The translations under genes and the position numbers were made by a program. This document shows positions 9,481 through 17,943 of a stretch of 64,000 bases of DNA, piece by piece; the first letter of the stretch is position 1; each line of letters starts with the position of its first letter. The notes beneath the pieces are model-generated. The model had not been told where the DNA came from. It made no database searches and saw nothing but the letters and a program-made list of their open reading frames with translations. This DNA is from Sporosarcina luteola (GTDB lineage Bacteria > Bacillota > Bacilli > Bacillales_A > Planococcaceae): NCBI RefSeq assembly GCF_023715535.1, contig NZ_JAMBOI010000011.1:22937-86936 (forward strand). Direction: 5' to 3'.

Positions 9481-9643
9481 TCACGGTGTCCTTTCACGGT
9501 GCCTGTGCACCACACATTTATGACAATTCAATAATAGTTATATAAATACACAAAGAAGCCAACTAAATGCTGATATTGTCGGCTTCTACTTATTTATTAT
9601 GCAATTGTAGTGCATAATCTGAATAGTGTGCTGCACAGGCACC
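9481..9643 (+). repeat. 146-bp interspersed repeat, copy R2, with duplicated left edge
   Basis: The element itself spans 9498-9643. It runs from GGTGCCTGTGCACCACACAT to GTGCTGCACAGGCACC and carries the hairpin GAAGCCAAC / GTCGGCTTC (one mismatch). Immediately left, TTTCACGGTG occurs twice in tandem, so the edge of the element plus its flank is duplicated. The right end lies 10 nt from the stop codon of the next minus-strand gene. Confidence 0.92.
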
Positions 9644-9653
9644 CACACAATTA

Positions 9654-10322
9654 TCATTTCACGTACAGCTCTCCCTGTATAAGCTTCCGCTTTGTCCAGA
9701 CTAACGATGTCAGCAAAATCAGTTCAAATAAGTTGGTAATCGCATTGCTTCCAACGTCAAGCGGGACGGCACTGCCGATTGTCATGATGACTACACCTAT
9801 GAAAAACACGGCCCATCCTGTCTTCTTCCATAACACTCCACCGGCAATGAGCATAGCTATAGTGACGAAAAGAATCATAACGGGAGGACCACTTGGCGGG
9901 TCTACTGATCCATAACTGACAACCCCATATTCTTTTTCAGCTTGTAATCGTAGATCTGCAGTGACAAATATGATTTCGAGTATGATGGCGGCAATAGTGT
10001 AGAGGACAGAAAGAATCGTTACCCACGTTTTTCTAGCCCATGAAACGCCGCTTTCGCGCAACGTTCCTATCGAGTAAGTCACTAATAATGGGGTAACAAT
10101 CGCATGCGTCCAAAACCTAACAGCATTTAAGCTTTCTAAAATTGCTCCTTCACCGATCCAATGACCGATCGCTAAAATCCCGTTGTCGTAAATTAGAGCC
10201 ATGACGACAAGGTAGACAACACTCGTCCACTTTCTAACCTCTTGTGCATTGATACCTTTTAATCCCCAAATGAGTAACGCGATATAAGCGAAGGTGAATA
10301 GCATATAGAGTATCTGATCCAT
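9654..10322 (-). CDS. Uncharacterised multi-pass membrane protein
   Basis: I do not recognise this 222-residue protein. It has about six to seven hydrophobic segments, a short charged loop (RKLI) at the C-terminus and the non-membrane stretch EKEYGVVSYGSVDPPSGPP in the middle. The overall look is that of a conserved Bacillales membrane protein of unknown function. The start is supported by AGAGGAG 5-6 nt upstream. Repeat R2 abuts its 3' end and probably supplies its transcription terminator, since no other hairpin follows. Confidence 0.6.
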   Translation of the reverse strand: MDQILYMLFTFAYIALLIWGLKGINAQEVRKWTSVVYLVVMALIYDNGILAIGHWIGEGAILESLNAVRFWTHAIVTPLLVTYSIGTLRESGVSWARKTWVTILSVLYTIAAIILEIIFVTADLRLQAEKEYGVVSYGSVDPPSGPPVMILFVTIAMLIAGGVLWKKTGWAVFFIGVVIMTIGSAVPLDVGSNAITNLFELILLTSLVWTKRKLIQGELYVK

Positions 10323-10407
10323 AGCTGGCTCCTCTCTTTGTTTACCTTGTTTTTCCCATATCAGTCAGTTGTTAACCTCATTCCATGACACCCCAATCTC
10401 GGTGCCT

Positions 10408-10433
10408 GTTTAAATAGTTACCGTAGAGGGAAA
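10408..10433 (+). promoter_or_regulatory. SigB-like promoter of the general stress gene
   Basis: GTTTAA (10408-10413) and GGGAAA (10428-10433) are 14 nt apart, close to the SigB consensus GTTTAA-N12-15-GGGTAT, and lie about 33 nt before the start codon. The preceding CGGTGCCTG matches the edge of the 146-bp repeat and may be a remnant. Confidence 0.6.
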
Positions 10434-10466
10434 AATACTTCTACAATATGACCGAGGTGATGTGTA

Positions 10467-10943
10467 ATGAAACAAGAAGAAATACAAACATTAAGAGAGT
10501 TAATAAAAGACATTGATACAGCAATGCTCACTACGCTATCTGAAGAAGGGCTTGTTTCTCGCCCTATGAAAACACAAGAAGTTGAGTTTGATGGTGACTT
10601 GTGGTTTTTCACGAAGAAAGAAACCAATAAATATGAAGAAATTTCACATGACCAAGATGTGAATGTGGCTTATGCAGGTAAGTCCTATGTTTCCGTACGC
10701 GGAAGAGCAGAAGTCGTTGAGGATATAAACAAGAAAAAGGAATTATGGAGCAAAGCTTACGAGAAAATAATGCAAACTTCTTATGATGATCCTAATCTTG
10801 TCTTGATAAAGGTGAAAGCGGAAGCTGCCGAATACTGGGAAACCGGCAATTTGACGAAGAAAATCGCCTTTTTCTATAAACGCATGACAGGGCAAAGTTC
10901 TAAATCAACAGATGTGAATGAAACGATTGAATTGAAGAAATGA
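10467..10943 (+). CDS. General stress protein 26-like flavin-binding protein
   Basis: This 158-residue cytoplasmic protein has the pyridoxamine-phosphate-oxidase-like split-barrel fold. LIKDIDTAMLTTLSEEGLVSRPM and the segment DGDLWFFTKKETNKYEEI match the general stress protein 26 (COG3871) group, which binds flavin and is SigB-controlled in Bacillus. A SigB-like promoter is visible upstream, which agrees. It is preceded by a GAGGTGATGT site and followed directly by an intrinsic terminator, so it is monocistronic. The biochemical reaction is not known for the group. Confidence 0.85.
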   Translation: MKQEEIQTLRELIKDIDTAMLTTLSEEGLVSRPMKTQEVEFDGDLWFFTKKETNKYEEISHDQDVNVAYAGKSYVSVRGRAEVVEDINKKKELWSKAYEKIMQTSYDDPNLVLIKVKAEAAEYWETGNLTKKIAFFYKRMTGQSSKSTDVNETIELKK

Positions 10944-10946
10944 CAA

Positions 10947-10990
10947 CAAAATGGATTGTCTCGTTCAAGGGACAGTCCATTTTGCTATGT
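10947..10990 (+). terminator. Intrinsic terminator
   Basis: The stem CAAAATGGATTGTC / GACAGTCCATTTTG has a 10-nt loop and begins just past the stop codon of the stress protein gene. Confidence 0.75.
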
Positions 10991-11064
10991 TGATGTGGTA
11001 TATATAAGTCGAAAATACGATCCGATATATTTTCAGATTGCATAAATGTACGGCGCAAAGACAT

Positions 11065-11805
11065 TTACACATACTGATTAACAATAGCCAATAAACGCTC
11101 CCTGCTTTCCGAGACCACATTCTCAGCTAATCTTGCTCCCGCGATAATCGGTAACCATTGCAAAATATCTTCTTTCGCCAATCCGCTTTTTTCACAATAC
11201 AACCGTAAATAGAGTTCTGCCACATCAATCGATCGTTCGGAATACAATAGATACGTCCGGCAAACATCAGCGCGGATATCTCCCGCACTCGCATCCACCC
11301 AATCGATAATTGTTACTACACCGCCTGACATTATTAAATTTAATAAATGAAAATCTCCATGGCAAAGCCTGTTTTCATATGTCATTAAATTTAACTTTTT
11401 CATCAATATTTCTTTTTGAAATTCATCCACAGAAGAATCCTCGAGTTGCCGTTGAATTTTTTCGGACATCAGCTCAAGTGATTCCGTGCGCATCTGGTGA
11501 ATTTTCTGCTGGATGTCAATGGAAAGCCCGATGTAATACTCCGCCCGCTCCATGTCCTCAAAAAACAACTCCCCGAGTGTCTTCCCTTCGATAAACTCCA
11601 TGATGATCGCCTGTTTCCCATCAATCTTTGTAACATCTAAAACGTTAGGAACAGGAAGTCCGCATGCATAAGCAAACCGTTGTTTATTTGCCTCGTAAGC
11701 AGATTCGGTATCCGGCAAGTGATCTTTAAATACTTTGACGATTTTATTATCGTAAAGATAAATTACAGCGGTATTCCCTTCTCCAATTGGATTCCCTAAT
11801 ATCAT
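11065..11805 (-). CDS. Aminoglycoside phosphotransferase (APH)-family kinase
   Basis: This 246-residue protein kinase-like-fold enzyme has the catalytic loop HGDFHLLN at about 149-156 and the metal-binding IDWVDA at about 167-172, both diagnostic of the APH/choline kinase family. The N-terminal lobe shows a degenerate glycine loop (GNPIGEGNTAVIYLY) and the ATP-binding Lys in KIVKVFK. Family members phosphorylate small molecules or antibiotics; nothing marks this one as a true aminoglycoside resistance enzyme. The start has GGAGATATTAA upstream. It is followed on the left by a non-coding gap and no operon partner is obvious. Confidence 0.8.
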   Translation of the reverse strand: MILGNPIGEGNTAVIYLYDNKIVKVFKDHLPDTESAYEANKQRFAYACGLPVPNVLDVTKIDGKQAIIMEFIEGKTLGELFFEDMERAEYYIGLSIDIQQKIHQMRTESLELMSEKIQRQLEDSSVDEFQKEILMKKLNLMTYENRLCHGDFHLLNLIMSGGVVTIIDWVDASAGDIRADVCRTYLLYSERSIDVAELYLRLYCEKSGLAKEDILQWLPIIAGARLAENVVSESRERLLAIVNQYV

Positions 11806-11854
11806 TTAATATCTCCTAAATACGTTAATGATTTCCCGTGATCACTTTATGAAA

Positions 11855-12346
11855 TCATCTAACGTCTGTTTTTTGCGGTATAAGCCCTCGACCGATTGCG
11901 CTAGCGGAAACCGGCTTCTTCCCAATCTCCCTCGCCCACACCGACAACTGCCCGATATGATGAATTTCATGTGCAATGATATGCCGCATTACCTCGCCCC
12001 AGGCATCTGTTACAATCCTGCCATCGGGCAACTTACTCTGAATCAGATTATGCTCCATGCTCTCCTCCCAATCCCGGACAAACGCTTCCACTTCCGGTTT
12101 GAACCGTGCATCTAGCTCCCGAACTTTCCCCAGACTTTTAAAGTCTTCAAAGTTCTCTAGGGGAGCGGGCTTTCCTTCCAACACCCGGACCCAACTCCAT
12201 TCTACGTCGATTACGTGGAACAGCGTCTCTAGAATGCAGCCAACTCCGCCAGTCCGCGTTCGAAGCAACTCTGCCTCCTCCACCTCTTCACACCAGCGAT
12301 ACCAATCCTCTCTAACTTGCCAGTTATACGCAAAAAATGTCTTCAT
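11855..12346 (-). CDS. DinB-family metal-dependent protein
   Basis: This 163-residue four-helix-bundle protein of the DinB/YfiT superfamily carries the expected metal ligands: His near 44 (TLFHVIDVEW) and a HEIHH motif (HIIAHEIHHIGQ) near 121-132. The superfamily includes thiol-transferases and many stress-induced proteins with no assigned substrate. Its start codon overlaps the stop of the upstream acetyltransferase gene by 4 nt (ATGA), which indicates translational coupling. Confidence 0.85.
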   Translation of the reverse strand: MKTFFAYNWQVREDWYRWCEEVEEAELLRTRTGGVGCILETLFHVIDVEWSWVRVLEGKPAPLENFEDFKSLGKVRELDARFKPEVEAFVRDWEESMEHNLIQSKLPDGRIVTDAWGEVMRHIIAHEIHHIGQLSVWAREIGKKPVSASAIGRGLIPQKTDVR

Positions 12347-12900
12347 AAGGCATCCTCCCGATTAGTTGATTCGTTTTTCAACACCGAGAACACCCGTGCA
12401 TCATGCGATTGTCCGTTTTGGAAGAGATAGCTGCGCAGGATTCCCTCTTGTACAAATCCGTGCTTTTCTAACAGCCCAATGGAAGCTACATTATCCAAGA
12501 ACGTGACAGCTCCCATTCGGTGCAGACCCAACTCTGTGAATGAATAGTGCAATACCGCCCTTAATGCCTCCGATGTCATTCCAGTTCGCCAAAAATCCGG
12601 GTGGATCTCAAAGCCGATTTCCGCCCGTTTCATTCCTTTCGAGAGGTTATTTAAGCCGATCGTACCAGCGAAACGGTTGTCCTCCTTCCGAATCATGGCC
12701 CACCTAATGCTGTGACTCGATAAAAAGGAATTCCTAAAATGCTCTACCAGCTTTTCCGCCTGCTTCAATTCAGTCATCGGATCCATTCCGTAATATTGGA
12801 GGACTGCAGGATTTGAGAAGTTATTGAATATCCCTTGGGCATGCTCCTTATTCACTTCTACCAGATGTAGCCGTTCTGTTGCTAGTTCAGAAAATATCAT
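12343..12900 (-). CDS. GNAT N-acetyltransferase, RimJ/RimL type
   Basis: This 185-residue acetyl-CoA-dependent acetyltransferase starts with the typical ATERLHLVEV strand. The segment RAEIGFEIHPDFWRTGMTSEALRAVL carries the acetyl-CoA pyrophosphate-binding loop (R/Q-x-x-G-x-G/A region), and ending strand features such as LLEKHGFVQEGILR are present. Related proteins acetylate ribosomal protein N-termini or small amines; the substrate here cannot be read. It is the first gene of a two-gene unit with the DinB-like gene. Confidence 0.85.
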   Translation of the reverse strand: MIFSELATERLHLVEVNKEHAQGIFNNFSNPAVLQYYGMDPMTELKQAEKLVEHFRNSFLSSHSIRWAMIRKEDNRFAGTIGLNNLSKGMKRAEIGFEIHPDFWRTGMTSEALRAVLHYSFTELGLHRMGAVTFLDNVASIGLLEKHGFVQEGILRSYLFQNGQSHDARVFSVLKNESTNREDAL

Positions 12901-12976
12901 GTCGGCAACTCCTTTTGCTTTTATTTAGAATAGCACAACTCTTCCAATTGTCATTAAGAGATTCTGTGTGTGGTCC

Positions 12977-13020
12977 GGTGCCTGTGCACGTGTATTATCT
13001 GAATCCAACTTTCCGGCACC
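12977..13020 (+). repeat. 44-bp deletion derivative of the 146-bp repeat
   Basis: The left terminus GGTGCCTGTGCAC is joined directly to the right-half block GTGTATTATCTGAAT and ends GGCACC. The internal hairpin and both arms around it are missing. This looks like an internally deleted copy, similar in form to a miniature element remnant. Confidence 0.65.
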
Positions 13021-13090
13021 CATAACCCGCACGGAAAACAGCCGTTGTCAATAACATAGAGAAAGGCTTGCTTACCAAAGGAGAGAGACC

Positions 13091-13666
13091 ATGCATATTA
13101 CGACAACAATTCCGTCGCATCCACAGTACATCCACCGAGCTTTCAATAGATGGCATCCTACAAAAAAGCTATTATTCATGGCATTGATGGCTGCACTCAC
13201 GGCCATTCTGCAATCAGCCGGTGGATTGCTGCCCCCAATTGGATTTGCTATCAGCCCCTTTGCCACTGCTTCTATAATGATCGCCACCCTACTGTCCTTA
13301 CGCTCTGGCATCTTCGTCTACACAGTAACAATCCTCCTGTTGTTCTTACTGCAACCTAGCGAGTTAATCATCTTCCCCTTTACAACAGGATTACTTGGCC
13401 TCGGGTTAGGATGGACGCTCCGCAAACTGAATAAGCGTCCTCAAGTAATCCTGACGAATGGTCTTCTATTAACGATCGGCATCGGCGTCCCCCTGTACGC
13501 ACTAGGCTTCCCTGTACTTGGCCCAACTGTCTCATCATCAATCAACCCGCTCACCTTGCTCCTAATTTTCACCTTCTCCCTGCTCTACAGCTGGATCTGG
13601 ACGGAACTCAGCCTCTTCATCCTCCGCAAAATCAAGCCAATTCTCAAAGCGGTGCCCCCTCTTTAA
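13091..13666 (+). CDS. Predicted ECF-type or related membrane protein
   Basis: This 191-residue protein has five to six hydrophobic segments. The beginning (LLFMALMAALTAILQSAGGLLPPIG) resembles substrate-binding S components of energy-coupling-factor vitamin transporters, but I cannot assign a ligand and no riboswitch precedes it. The start has AAGGAGAGAG upstream. Its final residues (KAVPPL) are encoded by GCGGTGCC-containing sequence that matches the duplicated left edge of repeat R3, so the C-terminus seems to have been rewritten by the repeat. Confidence 0.6.
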   Translation: MHITTTIPSHPQYIHRAFNRWHPTKKLLFMALMAALTAILQSAGGLLPPIGFAISPFATASIMIATLLSLRSGIFVYTVTILLLFLLQPSELIIFPFTTGLLGLGLGWTLRKLNKRPQVILTNGLLLTIGIGVPLYALGFPVLGPTVSSSINPLTLLLIFTFSLLYSWIWTELSLFILRKIKPILKAVPPL

Positions 13667-13842
13667 ACGGTGCCTTTTTAACGGTGCATTTTAACGGTGC
13701 CTGTGCATCACACATTTATGACAATTCAACATTTTTCATATAAATACAGAAAGAAGCCAACGAAATATTGATAACGTTGGCTTCTTGGTTTTACTTTATA
13801 CAATTGTAGTGCATTGCCTGAATAGTGTGCCGCACAGGCACC
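13653..13842 (+). repeat. 146-bp repeat, copy R3, with several duplicated left edges
   Basis: The element proper spans 13696-13842 (147 bp), with the hairpin AGAAGCCAACG / CGTTGGCTTCT perfectly paired. To its left, edge fragments GCGGTGCC, AACGGTGCC and AACGGTGCA occur in a row at spacings of roughly 13-20 nt, each carrying the same flanking TTTAA. It lies between convergent genes. Confidence 0.92.
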
Positions 13843-13884
13843 GGAAAGACTCTGAAAACTCCACTCTAAAAGATTATGAAACCT

Positions 13885-14487
13885 TTATTCCACTACGCCA
13901 CATGCGATGCGGTCACCGGAATCGCCGGATGGCTGGGTTTTTCCATCGTCAGCTTCTGCATGGATGATGAGGGCTGTACCGCCTTCATGGTATAGTGAGT
14001 TTTCCTCACCGGCCAATAGTGTGAGGTTGTCAACGAAGAATTCCTCCTTCACTGTTCCATCAGGACCGACTTCGAGGTTCGGTAAGTCGCCGGCATGCGG
14101 TCCATCCTCATGGTCGAGTCCATGGCTTGCTCCCGTCGGATTGAAATGCCCCCCTGCCGATTCAAAGTCAGGCGCTTCACAAATCCCTTTTTCATGGAAA
14201 TGAAAACCGTGAGACCCCTCAGGTAAATTCTCTGCTTCCACCATGATCCGTAATGCGTCTTCTTCCTCGGTCAATTCTGCCGTTCCCATCGGTTTTCCGT
14301 TGCCATCCATCAGATTGACAGTAAGAGACGGCAATTTATTGTCTTCGACTAAATCCAAGTCAGCCGAGTCGTTATTATCTTCCTTATTGACTGAAGCGGC
14401 CGAGTCATCCTTCCCATCGGCGCATGCTGCGAAAACAAAAGCGCAGGTGAGAACCATCGTGATCCATATCCACTTTTTCATATCCAC
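13885..14487 (-). CDS. sodC: Superoxide dismutase [Cu-Zn], lipoprotein type
   Basis: This protein dismutates superoxide outside the membrane. It has a lipoprotein-like signal peptide (lipobox near FAAC, about residue 21), an acidic low-complexity linker and a SodC domain with metal ligands in HGFHFHE, GGHFNP, HAGDLPN and LIIHAEADD, ending GDRIACGVVE. The length of ~200 residues is normal for Gram-positive SodC. The start could be GTG at 14487 or ATG two codons later; the GAGGGAG site fits either. No upstream regulator site was recognised. Repeat R3 lies just beyond its stop and may terminate it. The domain cysteines for the structural disulfide (GICEAP, RIACGV) are present. Confidence 0.92.
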   Translation of the reverse strand: MDMKKWIWITMVLTCAFVFAACADGKDDSAASVNKEDNNDSADLDLVEDNKLPSLTVNLMDGNGKPMGTAELTEEEDALRIMVEAENLPEGSHGFHFHEKGICEAPDFESAGGHFNPTGASHGLDHEDGPHAGDLPNLEVGPDGTVKEEFFVDNLTLLAGEENSLYHEGGTALIIHAEADDGKTQPSGDSGDRIACGVVE

Positions 14488-14631
14488 ACGCTCCCTCTAG
14501 TAAAGTATTGACATCTATATAATTCACTATTTTCCGTGTAGTAAACGAAAATCAGGAAAAAGAGCCCTTACCGACCACCTTAAATAGGATGTATTGACAA
14601 CAATCTAAGTAGGAATTCCCACTAAAAACAT

Positions 14632-14666
14632 AAAAAAGGAACAGGTCCATACTAATGACCTGTTCC
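14632..14666 (-). terminator. Intrinsic terminator after ahpF
   Basis: Read on the minus strand, GGAACAGGTC ... GACCTGTTCC is followed by TTTTTT, about 25 nt after the ahpF stop. Confidence 0.88.
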
Positions 14667-14691
14667 TCTTCAATCTATTGATGTTCCTCAA

Positions 14692-16221
14692 TTAATTCCG
14701 AACGAGATAGTCAAACGTGCCTAATGAAGCAGTCGCGCCTGAACCCATGGAAATGATGATTTGCTTGAACGGGCTATCCGTGCAGTCTCCCGCAGCAAAT
14801 ACGCCAGGAACGTTCGTTGCGCCGCGCTTGTCGACGAGAATTTCGCCGAATCTATTGCGCTCAACCACGTCACCCAACCAGTCCGTATTCGGGACAAGAC
14901 CAATCTGGACGAATACGCCGGCTAGTTCAACATGCTTTTCTTCGCCTGAATCACGATCAACGTAAGTGATGCCGTTCACTTTATCCGTACCGGTAATCTC
15001 TTTCGTTCGAGCATTTGTAACGACAGTGACATTCGGCAAGCTATGCAGACGCTTTTGCAAGACGGAATCAGCTTTCAACTCATCATTGAATTCAAGCACA
15101 GTCACATGGTTGACGATCCCTGCAAGGTCAATCGCCGCCTCGACACCGGAGTTCCCGCCGCCTACGACCGCAACGTCTTTTCCTTCAAATAAAGGACCAT
15201 CACAGTGAGGGCAATACGCAACGCCTTTATTCCTGAATTCCGCCTCGCCAGGAACGCCGATATTACGCCAGCGTGCACCCGTTGAAAGGATGACGGATTT
15301 ACTCTTCAGAACAGCACCGTTTTCCAATTCGATCTCAATAAGGTCTTTCTTCTCCAAACGCTTCGCACGCACCAAATTCATCACATCGATATTATACTCT
15401 TTCACGTGCTCCTCAAGGCTAGCAGCTAGTTTAGGACCTTCCGTGCGATTCACGCTAATGAAGTTCTCGATCGCAGCCGTATCCAAAATCTGACCGCCGA
15501 AGCGCTCCGCAACAATTCCTGTGCGGATCCCTTTACGAGCCGCGTAAATCGCCGCACTCGCACCCGCCGGACCGCCGCCGACTACGAGTACGTCATACGG
15601 ATCTTTATCAGCAAACTCAGATGCATCAGGACCGCTTCCAAGTTCAGCAAGGATCTCTTCGATCGTCTTACGGCCGTTCGTGAACGGTTCACCATTCAAA
15701 TAAACTGTCGGGACAGCAAGAATGTTTTTACTTTCCACTTCTTCTTTAAACGCCGCGCCGTCAATCATCGTGTGCGTAATATTCGGGTTCAACACGCTCA
15801 TGAGGTTAAGTGCTTGTACAACTTCAGGGCAGTTTTGGCAGCTCAAGCTTATATAGGATTCAAAGTGAAGCTCGTCCTTGATTTTTTTCACTTGCTCGAT
15901 CACTTTCTCATCCACTTTTGGAGCCCTGCCGCTCACTTGCAATAAAGCAAGGACCAATGAAGTGAATTCATGCCCAAGAGGAATGCCTGCGAAAGTGACG
16001 CCCGTATCCTCACCGATGCGATTGACGCTGAAGCTCGGCGTTCTTTCCAACTCCGCGTGCTCCACTTTAATGCGAGATGACATTGTCGCCAGTTCATCCA
16101 CAAGTTCCGCCATTTCACGAGAAACTTTATCTTCCCCAACGCTCACTTTAAGTAGTACATCGCCTTCCATCAACTCTAGATATTGGGCTAATTGTTGTTT
16201 AATATCTGCATCTAAAATCAT
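14692..16221 (-). CDS. ahpF: Alkyl hydroperoxide reductase subunit F
   Basis: This 509-residue flavin disulfide reductase recycles AhpC using NADH. Order of parts: tandem thioredoxin-like N-terminal domain with redox pair CQNC at about 128-131, FAD domain ([17 protein letters not shown]), and NAD domain ([19 protein letters not shown]) with the thioredoxin-reductase-type pair CPHC near 340, ending in the [13 protein letters not shown] motif. The start ATG has AAGGAG upstream. It follows ahpC by about 180 nt that contain a partial hairpin, so ahpF expression probably comes from read-through of the PerR-controlled ahpC promoter. Confidence 0.95.
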   Translation of the reverse strand: MILDADIKQQLAQYLELMEGDVLLKVSVGEDKVSREMAELVDELATMSSRIKVEHAELERTPSFSVNRIGEDTGVTFAGIPLGHEFTSLVLALLQVSGRAPKVDEKVIEQVKKIKDELHFESYISLSCQNCPEVVQALNLMSVLNPNITHTMIDGAAFKEEVESKNILAVPTVYLNGEPFTNGRKTIEEILAELGSGPDASEFADKDPYDVLVVGGGPAGASAAIYAARKGIRTGIVAERFGGQILDTAAIENFISVNRTEGPKLAASLEEHVKEYNIDVMNLVRAKRLEKKDLIEIELENGAVLKSKSVILSTGARWRNIGVPGEAEFRNKGVAYCPHCDGPLFEGKDVAVVGGGNSGVEAAIDLAGIVNHVTVLEFNDELKADSVLQKRLHSLPNVTVVTNARTKEITGTDKVNGITYVDRDSGEEKHVELAGVFVQIGLVPNTDWLGDVVERNRFGEILVDKRGATNVPGVFAAGDCTDSPFKQIIISMGSGATASLGTFDYLVRN

Positions 16222-16342
16222 GTAATCTACTCCTTAACTTGTATTTTAACCATAGAAAACTCGGCATGATTGCCTTAAATTTTGAATCAAGAATGCGATG
16301 ATTCACTTCAAAATCTAAGACAACTGCCGAAAACTTTTCAAA

Positions 16343-16378
16343 AATAAAGGGAGCCCCTATCCAAGAAAGGAAGGGGCC
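16343..16378 (-). terminator. Hairpin between ahpC and ahpF (possible attenuator)
   Basis: The stem CCCCTATCC / GGAAGGGG lies between the two genes and is followed on the minus strand by a short T-run. Such partial terminators between ahpC and ahpF would lower AhpF relative to AhpC; that role is inferred. Confidence 0.55.
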
Positions 16379-16404
16379 ATCCCCGTTAGCCTGCTATTGG
16401 GTAC

Positions 16405-16974
16405 TTAAATCTTACCTACAAGGTCAAGGCTAGGCTTAAGTGTTTCTTCGCCCTCTTTCCATTTTGCAGGGCAAACTTCGCCTGGATTGTTGCGTACGTA
16501 TTGTGCAGCTTTGATTTTATCGACAAGCGTGCTCGCATCGCGACCAATTCCGCCAGCATTGATTTCAACTGTTTGAACAACGCCGTCTGGATCGATGATA
16601 AACGTACCGCGATCCGCTAGGCCGGACTCCTCGTCCAATACATCGAAGTTGCGGGAAATCGTTTGTGAAGGGTCACCAATCATAATATATTCAAGCTTAC
16701 TGATTGTCTCAGAGTGATCGTGCCAAGCTTTATGCGTGAAGTGCGTGTCCGTAGAAACGGAATAAACTTCAGCACCCAGCTCTTTTAGAGTTGCATATTG
16801 GTCTTGAAGATCTCCAAGCTCAGTCGGGCAAACGAATGTGAAGTCTGCTGGGTAGAAGCAAACGATGCTCCATTTCCCTTTTAGGTTGTCATCAGTTACC
16901 TCGATGAATTCACCTGTACCGCTATGGTAAGCTTGCGCTCTGAATGGTAGTATTTCTTTTCCGATAAGTGACAT
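16405..16974 (-). CDS. ahpC: Alkyl hydroperoxide reductase subunit C (peroxiredoxin)
   Basis: This is a 189-residue typical 2-Cys peroxiredoxin that reduces hydrogen peroxide and organic hydroperoxides. The peroxidatic Cys is near residue 49 in [10 protein letters not shown] and the resolving Cys near 168 in GEVCPAKW. The start is the ATG giving [11 protein letters not shown] with AGGAGG upstream; a longer in-frame start adds ten residues without support. Upstream lie a strong SigA promoter and a PerR box. Confidence 0.96.
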   Translation of the reverse strand: MSLIGKEILPFRAQAYHSGTGEFIEVTDDNLKGKWSIVCFYPADFTFVCPTELGDLQDQYATLKELGAEVYSVSTDTHFTHKAWHDHSETISKLEYIMIGDPSQTISRNFDVLDEESGLADRGTFIIDPDGVVQTVEINAGGIGRDASTLVDKIKAAQYVRNNPGEVCPAKWKEGEETLKPSLDLVGKI

Positions 16975-17073
16975 AAAAAAATTCCTCCTAATGTGATTTT
17001 TCATAGTTAGTCTAGGTTAATTCATTAAAACCTAAACCGCAGCAAGAATTATGTTGTATTCTCAACTGCTTAA

Positions 17074-17127
17074 CTATAATAATTCTAATTACATACTCAT
17101 TATCATATAGAACTGTGCTTTTGTCAA
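17074..17127 (-). promoter_or_regulatory. ahpC promoter with PerR box
   Basis: On the minus strand, TTGACA (17122-17127) and GATAAT (17099-17104) are 17 nt apart. A PerR-type box TTAGAATTATTATAG (17074-17088) matches the TTATAATNATTATAA consensus at 13 of 15 positions (counting N as a match) and lies just past the expected start site, so peroxide should derepress ahpCF. Confidence 0.85.
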
Positions 17128-17332
17128 CAGATACACTTCTGTTTCCACAAACCCCTCTACATCAACCGTTACAGGGGTATTCCATCATTATTGATTCCAT
17201 ATTATTTACAACATAATAAGATTCTTATCCAAACCATCAATTCTCAATTACCTCTACAGGTTATCGTTTATTAATTATTTTAAAGATATTGAATACATAT
17301 AATATAATAATCCCTTGCAAATTGTTTTTAAC
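17128..17332. other. AT-rich intergenic stretch
   Basis: This lies between the ahpC promoter and repeat R4. I see no gene, hairpin with T-run or recognisable operator here. Confidence 0.4.
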
Positions 17333-17510
17333 GGTGCTCTTTAACGGTGCCTGTGCACCACACATTTATGACAATTCAATAAGAACTATATATATACAGT
17401 GAGAAACCAACCGGATATTGATTTGGTTGGTTTCTTCAATTCTTTTATGCAATTGTAGTGCATTATCTGAATAGTGTGCTGCACAGGCACCCAAACAATT
17501 CCCAAACAAT
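17330..17510 (+). repeat. 146-bp interspersed repeat, copy R4, with duplicated edges on both sides
   Basis: The element proper spans 17346-17491, with the perfectly paired hairpin AGAAACCAACC / GGTTGGTTTCT. The left edge is preceded by a second TTTAACGGTGC, and the right edge CCAAACAATT is repeated in tandem. It is the only copy lying between divergent genes (ahpC and the PadR gene). Confidence 0.92.
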
Positions 17511-17595
17511 TCTCACCCACATATTATCTCTTCCTTATTGTTGGCGGAATCATAATAGTGTACGATGCATAGTATAAGAACACGAGGTGACAACT

Positions 17596-17943
17596 ATGGA
17601 GCCATTGATGGAATCATTCACGACAGAATTACGGAGAGGAACGTTGACTCTTGCTGTATTGAGTCAATTGCGGACGCCTCAATATGGATATTCATTAGTC
17701 CAACGTCTTGAAAAGGCAGGCGTAACCATTGAGCAAAGTACATTGTACCCGCTCCTTCGCCGATTAGAGAAACAGGAACTCTTAACGAGCAATTGGGATA
17801 CAACGGAAAGCAGACCCCGGAAGTATTACGTAATTAGTGAGTACGGCAGTGATATTTATGAGCAATTGAAAAAGGAATGGGAAACGATGACAGCGGAACT
17901 GAAAACATTATTGGAAGGAGATGAGAATGATGAAACTGATTGA
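17596..17943 (+). CDS. PadR-family transcriptional regulator
   Basis: This winged-helix regulator of about 115 residues has the N-terminal helices LRRGTLTLAVLSQLRTPQYGYSLVQRLEKAG, the wing region TLYPLLRRLEKQELLTSNW and SRPRKYYVISEYG, then a single dimerisation helix (subfamily 2 length). The start is the ATG at 17596 with CGAGGTG upstream, rather than the GTG within that site. Its 3' end overlaps the next gene by 14 nt. In Firmicutes, PadR genes are commonly coupled to HAAS-domain membrane proteins, as here, so it probably represses its own operon. Confidence 0.9.
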   Translation: MEPLMESFTTELRRGTLTLAVLSQLRTPQYGYSLVQRLEKAGVTIEQSTLYPLLRRLEKQELLTSNWDTTESRPRKYYVISEYGSDIYEQLKKEWETMTAELKTLLEGDENDETD

